Positions 21,046 to 28,414 of a stretch of 57,380 nucleotides of DNA are shown here, in pieces. Location: NCBI RefSeq assembly GCF_000981385.1, contig NZ_LATZ01000023.1, positions 1-57,380 on the forward strand. The letters run 5' to 3'. Position 1 is the stretch's first letter, and every line of letters starts with the position of its first letter. The notes below the pieces were generated by a model. That model searched no databases and was not told the DNA's origin. It was given only the letters and a program-made list of their open reading frames with translations. The DNA is from Bacillus sp. SA1-12 (GTDB taxonomy: Bacteria > Bacillota > Bacilli > Bacillales > Bacillaceae). The translations under genes were made by a program, and so were the position numbers.

Positions 21046-21113
21046 TTCGACTGTTTTTGATGAATGCGACAAATATCTAAGTGATGTGAAACTTTTTCTA
21101 AGGTCTTTCGTCA
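21046..21113 (-). promoter_or_regulatory. Spo0A boxes upstream of spoIIE
   Basis: Three heptamers matching the 0A box TGNCGAA pattern within one mismatch lie upstream of the -35: AGTCGAA (21052-21046), TGTCGCA (21071-21065) and TGACGAA (21113-21107). The nearest sits in the loop side of a near-perfect palindrome, AAAAACAG.TCGAA.CTGTTTTT (21039-21059). This matches the Spo0A activation region expected for spoIIE. Confidence 0.7.
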
Positions 21114-21278
21114 AAAAGGTAAAAAACGAGAAGAAAACGGCTAGGAATATGTAAGTAAAAGGAGAAAGAAAGGCAGAAAAGCTTTGGAAAACCGATCCTG
21201 TCGGTAAAATATGCCGCAGTACCTGTTGCCGATGTCCTCTCACTAGTGCGGAGAAGTTATTCTCCTAAAACGACAAAA

Positions 21279-21305
21279 AAACTAGTTGATCTAATCAACT
21301 AGTTT
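21279..21305 (-). terminator. Intrinsic terminator after the tRNA pair
   Basis: A 12-bp stem AAACTAGTTGAT / ATCAACTAGTTT with a short loop is followed on the minus strand by a T run. It ends the tRNA-Met/tRNA-Glu unit before the spoIIE control region. Confidence 0.88.
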
Positions 21306-21311
21306 TCTATA

Positions 21312-21383
21312 TGACCCGTACGGGATTCGAACCCGTGTTACCGCCGTGAAAGGGCGGTGTCTTAACCGCTTGACCAACGGGCC
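21312..21383 (-). tRNA. tRNA-Glu (anticodon TTC)
   Basis: The minus strand folds as a 72-nt cloverleaf. GGCCCGT pairs with ACGGGTC, the anticodon loop is CTTTCAC with TTC, and the T arm is GGGTTCGAATCCC. CCA is not encoded. It is paired with tRNA-Met between yabR and spoIIE, as in B. subtilis. Confidence 0.96.
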
Positions 21384-21475
21384 GTTTTAAATGTTGGATT
21401 TGAGAGGTTAGAGAAATGATGCTTGAAATAAAAGCATTTATCTAACTTCTTACCTCCAATTTCTTGCTTCTAATA

Positions 21476-21552
21476 TGGTAGCGGCGGAGGGAATCGAACC
21501 CACGACCTCACGGGTATGAACCGTACGCTCTAGCCAGCTGAGCTACACCGCC
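21476..21552 (-). tRNA. tRNA-Met, elongator (anticodon CAT)
   Basis: A 77-nt cloverleaf on the minus strand starting GGCGGTGTAGCTCAG, anticodon loop TTCATAC, T arm GGGTTCGATTCCC, with encoded CCA. The paired first acceptor base (G1) and the resemblance to the B. subtilis elongator argue against the initiator. Confidence 0.95.
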
Positions 21553-21666
21553 ATATTTTTTAAAAGTTGTCCATTTCTAAGGCACAAGATATATAATACA
21601 TTCGAATTAAATATACGTCAATATAAATTTTTTTTACATAATCTTCTGACTATTGGCAGCTGTTAA

Positions 21667-21700
21667 AAAAAGGAAAACATCAATAAGATGTCTTCCTTTT
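21667..21700 (-). terminator. Intrinsic terminator after yabR
   Basis: A hairpin AAAAGGAAGACATC / GATGTTTTCCTTTTT (minus sense) ending in TTTTTT, about 30 nt past the yabR stop, before the tRNA genes. Confidence 0.85.
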
Positions 21701-21728
21701 ACGGCAACATTTATATGAAGGCAGCAAG

Positions 21729-22181
21729 CTATCCTCTTCTAGCTCCTCGACCACCGCGTTTTGATTCTGTATTGCGTTTTAATGAAGATAACCGATCTTC
21801 ACTGTCTTTTAAGAAACGACTCATCTTTTGTTCAAAGCTTTCCTTGTTATTATTGCGGAAATCATTTCCTCTTTGTCTCGGGCGATCTGATTGCCTTGGA
21901 CGATCTGAGTTTCTTGGGCGTTCTGGACGTTCTGGGCGCTCTGGGCGATCTATCGCTTTTTTAATAGATAAACCAATCTTACCGTCATTCTCAACATTTA
22001 TTACTTTAACTGTAACTTCATCTCCGACTTTTAAGTGATCATTAATATCCTTCACATAATTATCGGCAACTTCACTGATGTGTACGAGACCTGTAGAGCC
22101 TCCTGGTAGCTCAACAAACGCTCCAAAATTAGTAATGCCCGTCACTTTACCCTGTAACTTGCTGCCAACTTCAATCGACAT
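21729..22181 (-). CDS. yabR: S1 RNA-binding domain protein YabR
   Basis: The 150-residue protein has one S1 domain at residues 1-75 (GSKLQGKVTGITNFGAFVELPGG, GLVHISEVAD). A basic tail of RPE/RPRQS repeats and a Gly/Arg end (GGRGARRG) follow, which should bind RNA nonspecifically. GGAGGAG precedes the ATG. Its precise role is uncertain; it resembles general stress protein 13-type S1 proteins. The tail is built from imperfect 9-bp DNA repeats. Confidence 0.92.
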   Translation of the reverse strand: MSIEVGSKLQGKVTGITNFGAFVELPGGSTGLVHISEVADNYVKDINDHLKVGDEVTVKVINVENDGKIGLSIKKAIDRPERPERPERPRNSDRPRQSDRPRQRGNDFRNNNKESFEQKMSRFLKDSEDRLSSLKRNTESKRGGRGARRG

Positions 22182-22268
22182 AAAAATAATGCTCCTCCTT
22201 AAACAGATAAAAAATCATTCGAACCTTTATTATATTATACATAAATAAAAAATCGAGTGTCAACAAGG

Positions 22269-22637
22269 CTAATCTTTTATGTTAAAGATGATTTCATTCT
22301 CATCAGATAAGAAATAGTCTCTTCGTGCAATTTTTGCGATATACTCATCATCATTAAGCTTGACAATTTCTTCTCTTAAAATCTTCTCTTCTTGTTTTAA
22401 TCCGCTCAGTTTTTTTTCAAGTTTTTGCTGTTCGGCCAATTTTTCATCAATGGTACTTTGTTGATTATAAATGGTGGTGATCATTACAACAGAAGAAATG
22501 ACAGCCAATAGTCCTAACAGAGCCAACCTTCTGAACAAGCCTCTTTTCCGACGTTTCGAAAGTTGCTGTTGTCTCTCTTGCTGCTGCATATATTGTGATT
22601 GTAGTTCCGTAATTTTCCTTGTTCTTTCGAGACTCAT
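22269..22637 (-). CDS. divIC: Cell-division protein DivIC (FtsB-like)
   Basis: Bitopic divisome protein that partners FtsL and DivIB at the septum. The 122 residues comprise a short basic cytoplasmic N-terminus, one TM (about 37-57: RRLALLGLLAVISSVVMITT) and an extracellular coiled coil with leucine/lysine heptads. It ends with the conserved YIAKIARRDYFLSDENEIIF. The ATG at 22637 has AAGGAGG, and homologues start at the equivalent residue; a longer frame to 22676 overlaps yabQ. Confidence 0.94.
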   Translation of the reverse strand: MSLERTRKITELQSQYMQQQERQQQLSKRRKRGLFRRLALLGLLAVISSVVMITTIYNQQSTIDEKLAEQQKLEKKLSGLKQEEKILREEIVKLNDDEYIAKIARRDYFLSDENEIIFNIKD

Positions 22638-22648
22638 CTTTCTCCTCC

Positions 22649-23284
22649 TTACTTTTTCTTTCTCCGCAGCCACCACGCTTTTATGTTATTAGCTATATTC
22701 TGGAATTTCTTCATAAATCCTGCTAAGAATCGAATAATCTTTGCAAGGAAATTCCTGATAGGAAATGGAGTAAACCTCCATAAAATGCGAAAAAGAAACC
22801 TTACTGGTGCTAATAAAAGTTTAACGAACGAATATAAAAATTGAAAAGCCCATTTTGTTAATCTCCATAAAAAGTTCACCGTTCCAAGTAAGATCACTAT
22901 GAGCAAATGTACTAACCCCACAATCGGTTTTACAATCATAAGTTGGCCAACTCTTATCAAAAAGCGATAAATGCTTAAGCTTGTCTTTATTAATAGCTCA
23001 AGAATACGCAAATACATGCTTTTAAATAAACTCTGATAGGCAGCATATCCGCATAAAACAGCCAGGAAGATATAAATTCGCATTTCCCCTTCATTAACAA
23101 GCAGCAACAGATAAAAAAGGATAAGTCCCTGTACGACCCAAAATAAAAAGTCATTTATAAAAACAACCCATCTGGCTCTCATGGGCCGCTTTAAAAAGCG
23201 GCCATAGGTATCGAGAGCCAAACCGAGCCATCCACCCATACCAGCCATTGCCAACATAGTATAGAACTGTGTTGTCAAACTCAT
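22649..23284 (-). CDS. yabQ: Spore cortex protein YabQ
   Basis: Multi-pass membrane protein needed for spore cortex formation in B. subtilis (mother-cell, sigma-E). The 211 residues contain an N-terminal hydrophobic segment, FLFWVVQGLILFYLLLLV and further TM stretches in the first half. A long amphipathic, aromatic and basic C-terminal half ends in WWLRRKKK. The start overlaps the yabP stop by 4 nt (ATGA). The order yabP-yabQ-divIC is conserved. Confidence 0.93.
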   Translation of the reverse strand: MSLTTQFYTMLAMAGMGGWLGLALDTYGRFLKRPMRARWVVFINDFLFWVVQGLILFYLLLLVNEGEMRIYIFLAVLCGYAAYQSLFKSMYLRILELLIKTSLSIYRFLIRVGQLMIVKPIVGLVHLLIVILLGTVNFLWRLTKWAFQFLYSFVKLLLAPVRFLFRILWRFTPFPIRNFLAKIIRFLAGFMKKFQNIANNIKAWWLRRKKK

Positions 23285-23592
23285 TTAAATAACTTGCTAA
23301 AGAGTCCTTTAGCTTTCTCCCCATGCTGTTCGTCCAAATAAACCAAATCAAAAATTCTGCTGCCTTTAATGGAAACAACGCCTTTATCAACATCAAGATT
23401 TTTCATCTGAAGGTTCTGCCCACGGATCGCTAACGCACCCATGACAGTATCCAATAGAAATTCCTCACTGTCAAAGCTCTCTACCTGTTTAACACCAGTA
23501 ATTTCTAACAATTTCCTTCCCCGCATGATCACATCATGCTCTTGAATCGCACCTTTATGAACAGATGAATTGTTATCATAATATTGATTCAT
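23281..23592 (-). CDS. yabP: Spore protein YabP
   Basis: The 103-residue YabP/YqfC-family protein acts in the mother cell during sporulation. The family core is clear: GRKLLEITGVKQVESFDSEEFLL, then GALAIRGQNLQMKNLDVDKGVVSIKG (residues about 26-82). The ATG at 23592 follows CGGAGGTT. It is coupled to yabQ. A CATACAAAT sequence upstream resembles a sigma-E -10 element. Confidence 0.94.
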   Translation of the reverse strand: MNQYYDNNSSVHKGAIQEHDVIMRGRKLLEITGVKQVESFDSEEFLLDTVMGALAIRGQNLQMKNLDVDKGVVSIKGSRIFDLVYLDEQHGEKAKGLFSKLFK

Positions 23593-23631
23593 GTTCAACC
23601 TCCGCATTCTAAATAAAGGATTTCTTTTACA

Positions 23632-23639
23632 TTTGTATG
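23632..23639 (-). promoter_or_regulatory. Possible sigma-E -10 element for yabP-yabQ
   Basis: Minus-strand CATACAAA matches the sigma-E -10 consensus CATACAMT closely and lies about 40 nt before the yabP start. The -35 region 14 nt upstream is a poor match, so this is tentative; sigma-E control of yabP is known in B. subtilis. Confidence 0.4.
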
Positions 23640-23675
23640 TAAAAACAATCCGATTTAGAACAAGCTATAAAGAAA

Positions 23676-23796
23676 TGCGGAGCGCCTTGATCAGTTCCGA
23701 CAAGCATAAGATACTTAGGAATAGAAGACGTTTTTTATCTTCAATTCCTAAGTGGCTTATGACTCAAGGAGCTAGGCGCCGCAGCTAGACAATTCG
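23676..23796. repeat. Palindromic intergenic repeat, array copy B1
   Basis: First of three head-to-tail copies. The ends read GCGGAGCGCCTTGATCAG and GCTAGGCGCCGCAGCTAGAC, and the outer arms GCGCC/GGCGC pair. CATAAG pairs with CTTATG, CTTAGGAAT with ATTCCTAAG, and GAAGA with TCTTC near the tip. The whole unit could form one long hairpin in DNA or RNA. Confidence 0.85.
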
Positions 23797-23801
23797 AAAA
23801 T

Positions 23802-23919
23802 GCGGAGGCGCCTTGATCAGCTCCTACAAGCACAAGACGATTAGGAATAGAAGGTGTTTTCTACCTTCCATTCCTGATTGGCTTGTGAACTCGAGGGTCT
23901 AGGCGCCGCAGCTGGAATT
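23802..23919. repeat. Palindromic intergenic repeat, array copy B2
   Basis: Second copy, same orientation. GCGGAGGCGCCTTGATCAG at the left and CTAGGCGCCGCAGCTGG at the right. The arms AAGGT and ACCTT pair, ATTAGGAAT faces ATTCCTGAT with one G-T pair, and CACAAG replaces CATAAG, matched by CTTGTG on the other arm. Confidence 0.85.
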
Positions 23920-23925
23920 AAAAAA

Positions 23926-24046
23926 ACGGTAGCGACTGATTAGGCCAGAGAAGCATAAGATACTTAGGAATAGAAGACGATCTTTGCCTCCAATTCCTAA
24001 TGGTTTTTTGACTTGAGAAACAAGACGTAACAGATGGACAATTCGA
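23926..24046. repeat. Palindromic intergenic repeat, array copy B3 (diverged)
   Basis: Third and most diverged copy: the ends have decayed (GGTAGCGACTGATTAG, CAAGACGTAACAGATGG), but AAGCATAAGATACTTAGGAATAG and AATTCCTAA are intact. With B1 and B2 it fills nearly all of the gap between rqcP and yabP, genes that are close neighbours in B. subtilis. Confidence 0.75.
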
Positions 24047-24077
24047 AATGCAGAAAAGCTACCCTAGTCCCTAAAAT

Positions 24078-24347
24078 CTATTCCTGCTCTACCTTCTCTT
24101 CCTTAACAATACGGTATAGATTTGCAGCCTCTTCTTTCCTTGTTGTTTCTTTCAAATCAGTAATTTCAACCGTCATTAATTTCTGGCCAAAACGGATGAG
24201 CAGTTCATCCCCTATTTTCACATTGGAGCTTGCCTTTCCAGGAGTTCCATTAATTGAAATTCGTCCTTGATCGGCAATTTCTTTTGCTAATGTTCTTCGT
24301 TTAATGATTCTTGATACTTTTAAAAATTTGTCTAATCTCATCTTCAT
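24078..24347 (-). CDS. rqcP: Ribosome quality-control protein RqcP (S4 domain, YabO)
   Basis: An 89-residue S4-type RNA-binding protein of the Hsp15 family (MRLDKFLKVSRIIKRRTLAKE; GRISINGTPGKASSNVKIGD). In B. subtilis RqcP binds stalled 50S subunits with RqcH and supports C-terminal alanine tailing. Its start overlaps the stop of the MazG-type gene by 4 nt (ATGA), so the two are coupled. Confidence 0.95.
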   Translation of the reverse strand: MKMRLDKFLKVSRIIKRRTLAKEIADQGRISINGTPGKASSNVKIGDELLIRFGQKLMTVEITDLKETTRKEEAANLYRIVKEEKVEQE

Positions 24348-25813
24348 CCCTCTTTATCTATTTTCTTGGCCTCATTCCAAAATTGATCCATTTCTTCTAA
24401 GGACATGTCCTGAAGCTTCATGTTATGTTCCTCTGCCTTCTTCTCTATGTAGCGAAAACGATCATAAAATTTTTTATTTGTTGAAGCCAGTGCTTCCTCA
24501 GGTTCAATATGATAATGCCTTCCTACATTGATTAACGCAAATAAAACATCGCCAAACTCCTTCATGATGTATTGTTCATTTGTTCTGGATTTTAGCTCGT
24601 CTTCAAATTCTTTTATTTCCTCTTTTACCTTTTCCCAGGTTTCATCAACTGTTGGCCAGTCAAATCCAATCTTAGCAGCCTTTTTCTGTAAATGATAGGC
24701 TTTGGAAAGGGCAGGAAGCGCTGATGATACCGAATCAAGAATGGATGTTCTGTTTGAAAAATCTTTTTCTTTTTGCTTAATCTCGTCCCAGTTTGCCAAC
24801 ACTTCATTCGTGTCTTGAACAACTGTTTCTCCAAAAACATGCGGGTGTCTGCGAACCATTTTTTCTGCAACTGCTTTAATGACATCATCAATTGAGAACA
24901 TCCCATCGTCTTCACCGATTTGGGCATGAAGGACAACCTGCAGGAGAACATCACCTAGTTCTTCAATCATATGATCAATATCTTCTTCTTCAATTGCCTC
25001 TAATAGTTCATAGCACTCTTCAATTAAATATTTTTTTAAAGAGTGATGTGTTTGCTCTTTATCCCATGGGCAGCCATCTGGTCCGCGCAGCTCGGCAACA
25101 ATTTGCCTGAAGCTAGTAAATTGATGATATAGAAGTTCGTTATTTTTTACAGGCGGAACATAAACACTCGTTAAGTTATTGACACTTGTTTCACGATCTA
25201 GTTCATACAACGGAACCTCTTTAATAAGCTGTTGATGGCTTCCAGCAGCCGTTACAATCGTCACTCGATAATCATCGGGAAGCTGTTCCATTAAGGTGAG
25301 CTTTACATTTGATGCTACCATTTGATCATAAACTTGAGTAATGACAACATGTCCATTTAATTGAAGCTGTTCGCTCTTTAATGTTAAGGCATCTACAAGC
25401 TGAAAACCTTCAATCGGATCAATTTCTAATGCTTGAAAAGTCGAATCTATAAAGCTTTGTCCACCTTGTACAACAATTGTATAACCCTTTTCTCTTCCGT
25501 CACTTAATAGAAGCTGCACGGTTTTCTCTGCAACAAGCGGATGCCCTGGAACGGCATACACAATATCCTTATCTATTGCATGTTCTAGTAAGGTTTCGGC
25601 AATTTTTGTATACACGACATCAAAATCATCATTCTCTTCATAAATAGAATCAAACGCTTCATAGTGGAATTCATTATTTAATTCGGCAATAATGGGATGC
25701 TCTTTTGTACGTAAAAATAAGTGTTTGGATTTTGTAATTAGTTGGTAAACACCAAAGGGCAATTGATTTAAATCTCCTGCACCTAACCCAACAATTGTGA
25801 TTTTCTTAGCCAT
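24344..25813 (-). CDS. yabN: Tetrapyrrole methylase domain-MazG fusion protein YabN
   Basis: Two-domain protein of 489 residues. Residues 1-225 form a SAM-dependent tetrapyrrole-methylase-like domain (VGLGAGDLNQLPFGV, VYAVPGHPLVAE). Residues 245-489 carry MazG NTP pyrophosphohydrolase modules with LRGPDGCPWDKEQTH and EELGDVLLQVVLHA (metal-binding ELGD). A second MazG half is KEFGDVLFALINVGRHY. It probably cleans non-canonical NTPs; the methylase substrate is unknown. The same fusion occurs in B. subtilis. Confidence 0.95.
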   Translation of the reverse strand: MAKKITIVGLGAGDLNQLPFGVYQLITKSKHLFLRTKEHPIIAELNNEFHYEAFDSIYEENDDFDVVYTKIAETLLEHAIDKDIVYAVPGHPLVAEKTVQLLLSDGREKGYTIVVQGGQSFIDSTFQALEIDPIEGFQLVDALTLKSEQLQLNGHVVITQVYDQMVASNVKLTLMEQLPDDYRVTIVTAAGSHQQLIKEVPLYELDRETSVNNLTSVYVPPVKNNELLYHQFTSFRQIVAELRGPDGCPWDKEQTHHSLKKYLIEECYELLEAIEEEDIDHMIEELGDVLLQVVLHAQIGEDDGMFSIDDVIKAVAEKMVRRHPHVFGETVVQDTNEVLANWDEIKQKEKDFSNRTSILDSVSSALPALSKAYHLQKKAAKIGFDWPTVDETWEKVKEEIKEFEDELKSRTNEQYIMKEFGDVLFALINVGRHYHIEPEEALASTNKKFYDRFRYIEKKAEEHNMKLQDMSLEEMDQFWNEAKKIDKEG

Positions 25814-25827
25814 CTAAGGTCCCCATT

Positions 25828-27405
25828 TCATTTTACAAGTTTTTTTAGAATCGGAATATTTTGAAGCTCATTATTTGTAAATACTTTTAATTTAAAAATT
25901 GACCACCCGTAAATACAACCTCCGATTAATACCCCGCTGAGCGATGCTATACTAGCGAACAGACGATTCTCTAAGTTATAAATCATGCCCGCAGTTTTTA
26001 GGAAAATCATTAACAAGCTAACCATGATGACAATCGCAAGACTGATCTTACCTAAACTCTTATTCCCTTTAAAAGAATATCCTTTTATTATCATATATAA
26101 AATCGTGATCAATACGACAACTCCGTAAGAAATGACTGTTGAGATTGCCGCTCCGATTACCCCATACATTGGAATCAGATACATATTTAACCCATATTTA
26201 ATCCCTACACCAACTATGACCGACAATGCTGGAAAAAAGGTATAGCCTAATCCCTGTAATATCGCAAACATAGTTAGGCATAAAGAGGTAAACAATATGG
26301 AAACACTTAAAACCATTAAGACCATTGAGCCTGAAGTATTTGTAAAAAGCATAACATTCGTCGGTTTTATAATCGCAATTAAACCCGCTGATGCACCTGC
26401 TGCAACAACAATGCATAGCTTCAAAGAAAGATTCAGCTTTTCATGTATAAATGCAAAGTTGTTTTGCACCTTTGCACTAGCAATAACGGGAACAAGTGAT
26501 AGAGCAAGAGATGTCGCAACAACGGTCCCCAGCTGAATCAGCGGTTGCCCACGATCATATATGCCCTTTGTTTCCTTCGCTAAAACCTTTCCCATTCCTC
26601 CATCAACTAATAGAGAATATAAATTAAGAGCATCAATTAGCTGAATCAAAATAAGCAGCAGACTGCTCAACCCAATAGTCCAGGTAGACTTCATTAGAGA
26701 TAAGAGTACTTTCCTGGTTTGTATAGGTGCAGAAACATTCCACCTGATCATTCCGTGATGCTCTCTTCTCCAAGTAATGGCTAGCATTATCAACGCAGCC
26801 AGGCTCCCAATAATGGAGCCTGCTAAAGCACCAAAACCTACTTCATATAAATTATAACCAGCCCTGACCATGAAATAGGAACTTGCTAATATAAAAGAAA
26901 CTCTTATTCCTTGTTCAACAACTTGCGAAACAGCTGTAGGATTCATATTTTGCTCTGATTGATAGTAGCCTCTAAAACTTGAGACAAGGGGAACAACAAG
27001 AAACGAGATGGCTGATATTTGAATAAGCTTTGTAAGATGCAGGTCTCCCATAAAACGGGCTATTTCATCAGAAAATATGTATAAAAAAACAGATAGGATA
27101 ATGCCGACTATAGATAGATAAAAGAAAGTAATCGTCATAATCTTTGAACGAATTTGCATCGATTTCCCATACCCACAATCCGTCATTACCTTCGAAATAA
27201 CCACAGGAAATCCTGATGTAGCAAGGATTACACTCATACCATAAAATGGATATACCTGTTGATAAATATAAAAACCGATATCCCCGACTATATTTTGAAA
27301 TGGAACACGGTATGCTGCACTTAAAATTTTTGTTACTAATCCAGCAATTGTAAGGATAAGTGCTCCTTGTATGGCCAGATTCACCGTATTTTTCTGGACT
27401 TTCAT
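25828..27405 (-). CDS. yabM: Polysaccharide/lipid flippase-type membrane protein YabM (SpoVB/MATE-like)
   Basis: The 525-residue polytopic protein, with about 14 hydrophobic segments, belongs to the MOP exporter superfamily related to SpoVB and MurJ. Family-like stretches include GLVTKILSAAYRVPFQNIVGDIGFYIYQQ at the N-terminus (about 22-50) and GRQPLIQLG-type DRGQPLIQLG in the middle. The substrate is not known; a lipid-linked cell-wall or polysaccharide precursor is likely. It lies between spoVT and yabN, as in B. subtilis. Confidence 0.9.
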   Translation of the reverse strand: MKVQKNTVNLAIQGALILTIAGLVTKILSAAYRVPFQNIVGDIGFYIYQQVYPFYGMSVILATSGFPVVISKVMTDCGYGKSMQIRSKIMTITFFYLSIVGIILSVFLYIFSDEIARFMGDLHLTKLIQISAISFLVVPLVSSFRGYYQSEQNMNPTAVSQVVEQGIRVSFILASSYFMVRAGYNLYEVGFGALAGSIIGSLAALIMLAITWRREHHGMIRWNVSAPIQTRKVLLSLMKSTWTIGLSSLLLILIQLIDALNLYSLLVDGGMGKVLAKETKGIYDRGQPLIQLGTVVATSLALSLVPVIASAKVQNNFAFIHEKLNLSLKLCIVVAAGASAGLIAIIKPTNVMLFTNTSGSMVLMVLSVSILFTSLCLTMFAILQGLGYTFFPALSVIVGVGIKYGLNMYLIPMYGVIGAAISTVISYGVVVLITILYMIIKGYSFKGNKSLGKISLAIVIMVSLLMIFLKTAGMIYNLENRLFASIASLSGVLIGGCIYGWSIFKLKVFTNNELQNIPILKKLVK

Positions 27406-27565
27406 GCCTTACTCCTCTCAAAAATCCTCTAAGCTTGATTATAGTAAAGCTGACGAGCCTTGAAAAGTATTAGCCTAAGAATGAAACCAATAGATTAAAG
27501 AAATAATTCTTCCTATTGCATGCAAGGTGAGAAGCAGCAACTTCCTGAGAAGCGCTTCGTAAATA

Positions 27566-27594
27566 AAAAAAGGCAGCATGTATGCTGCCTTTTT
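27566..27594 (-). terminator. Intrinsic terminator after spoVT
   Basis: A hairpin AAAAAGGCAGCAT / ATGCTGCCTTTTT, a few bases past the spoVT stop, with T runs on both strands' exit sides. Confidence 0.92.
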
Positions 27595-27607
27595 CCGTTT
27601 TACACCC

Positions 27608-28144
27608 TTATTGTTCCATTTGACGCGCTAAAAATCCTGCAGCAGTCTCTACAGCCTTATGCTCAACTTCACCAATTGACTGTTCTTTAGAAAAAATAAT
27701 GACAGCTCCAATTGGATCACCATTTGCGACTATTGGTCCAATTGTATATGATTTTATATCCTCGCTAAGACCCTCAACAAGCTGCGTTTCTCCACCTTCA
27801 GTTTGTAAAACGGAGCTTCTTTCTTCCATGGCTTGCTCAACTACGTCGCTAATGTTTTTATTTAAGTATTCCTTTTTGGAACCGCCGGCTACGGCAATAA
27901 ATGTGTCTCGATCACAGATTAAAACTGGATGGCCCAAACTATCGTATAGGGCATCTGCGTATTCCTTAGAAAAGTCACTTAATTCGCTTATTGGTGAATA
28001 TTTCTTTAGAATCACTTCACCATCCCGATCCACAAAGATTTCTAATGGATCTCCTTCACGAATTCGAAGTGTTCTGCGAATTTCCTTTGGAATAACTACT
28101 CGACCTAAATCATCAATACGACGAACAATACCAGTTGCTTTCAT
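27608..28144 (-). CDS. spoVT: Stage V sporulation transcription factor SpoVT
   Basis: Forespore regulator that adjusts sigma-G genes. The 178 residues have an AbrB-type swapped-hairpin DNA-binding domain at 1-50 (GIVRRIDDLGRVVIPKEIRRTL) and a C-terminal GAF-like domain (about 56-178, ending FLARQMEQ). The ATG at 28144 has GAGG and matches homologues. It is a paralogue of the abrB gene at 48755. A long structured leader precedes it. Confidence 0.97.
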   Translation of the reverse strand: MKATGIVRRIDDLGRVVIPKEIRRTLRIREGDPLEIFVDRDGEVILKKYSPISELSDFSKEYADALYDSLGHPVLICDRDTFIAVAGGSKKEYLNKNISDVVEQAMEERSSVLQTEGGETQLVEGLSEDIKSYTIGPIVANGDPIGAVIIFSKEQSIGEVEHKAVETAAGFLARQMEQ

Positions 28145-28174
28145 CTTATGCTGCCTCACTTTCATCGGATGATA

Positions 28175-28303
28175 GGAAAAAGAGTGATTGTTTGGATTCC
28201 TGTTACTTTAAAGGTGAGATGTATGTAACAACTCTTACCTCCTGAAACTTTAATGAAGAACTTTTGACAGGAGCTTTCTCTTTATGTAACAATCACCATT
28301 TGT
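28175..28303 (-). other. Structured spoVT leader with mini-ORF
   Basis: Predicted transcript leader with three nested or adjacent pairings on the minus strand. A 9-bp closing stem joins GTGATTGTT (28296-28288) and AACAATCAC (28192-28184), followed by CTTTTT. A 6-bp stem joins CTCCTG (28273-28268) and CAGGAG (28244-28239). Another 6-bp stem joins TGTTAC (28230-28225) and GTAACA (28206-28201). The CAGGAGGT would serve a 7-codon ORF starting TTG (28231) and ending TAA (28208). Function is unknown; this is inference from complementarity. Confidence 0.45.
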
Positions 28304-28309
28304 TGAAAT

Positions 28310-28338
28310 TAGTATCCTTCACAAGTGATGTAATATAC
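28310..28338 (-). promoter_or_regulatory. Predicted sigma-G-like promoter for spoVT
   Basis: The minus strand reads GTATA (28338-28334), 17 bp, then GATACTA (28316-28310), close to the sigma-G consensus GHATR-N17/18-CATWMTA. spoVT is sigma-G dependent in B. subtilis. The start would leave a leader of about 160 nt. Confidence 0.6.
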
Positions 28339-28414
28339 ATGATGAAAGTGATTTTTTAACATTTTTCGTAAATTGACAACTAATAAGCCTCGCCTAAATT
28401 TTTCAATGTTAAAC

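Noticed and set aside
21016..21243. 75-codon minus-strand frame upstream of spoIIE
   Set aside because: It overlaps the spoIIE promoter and Spo0A boxes, lacks a ribosome site and shows no conserved features.
23676..24046. CRISPR array
   Set aside because: The units are near-identical over their whole length with no unique spacers, and no cas genes are present.
27699..28172. 157-codon plus-strand open frame
   Set aside because: Lies opposite spoVT, whose AbrB and GAF domains are unmistakable; the opposing frame has no family features.
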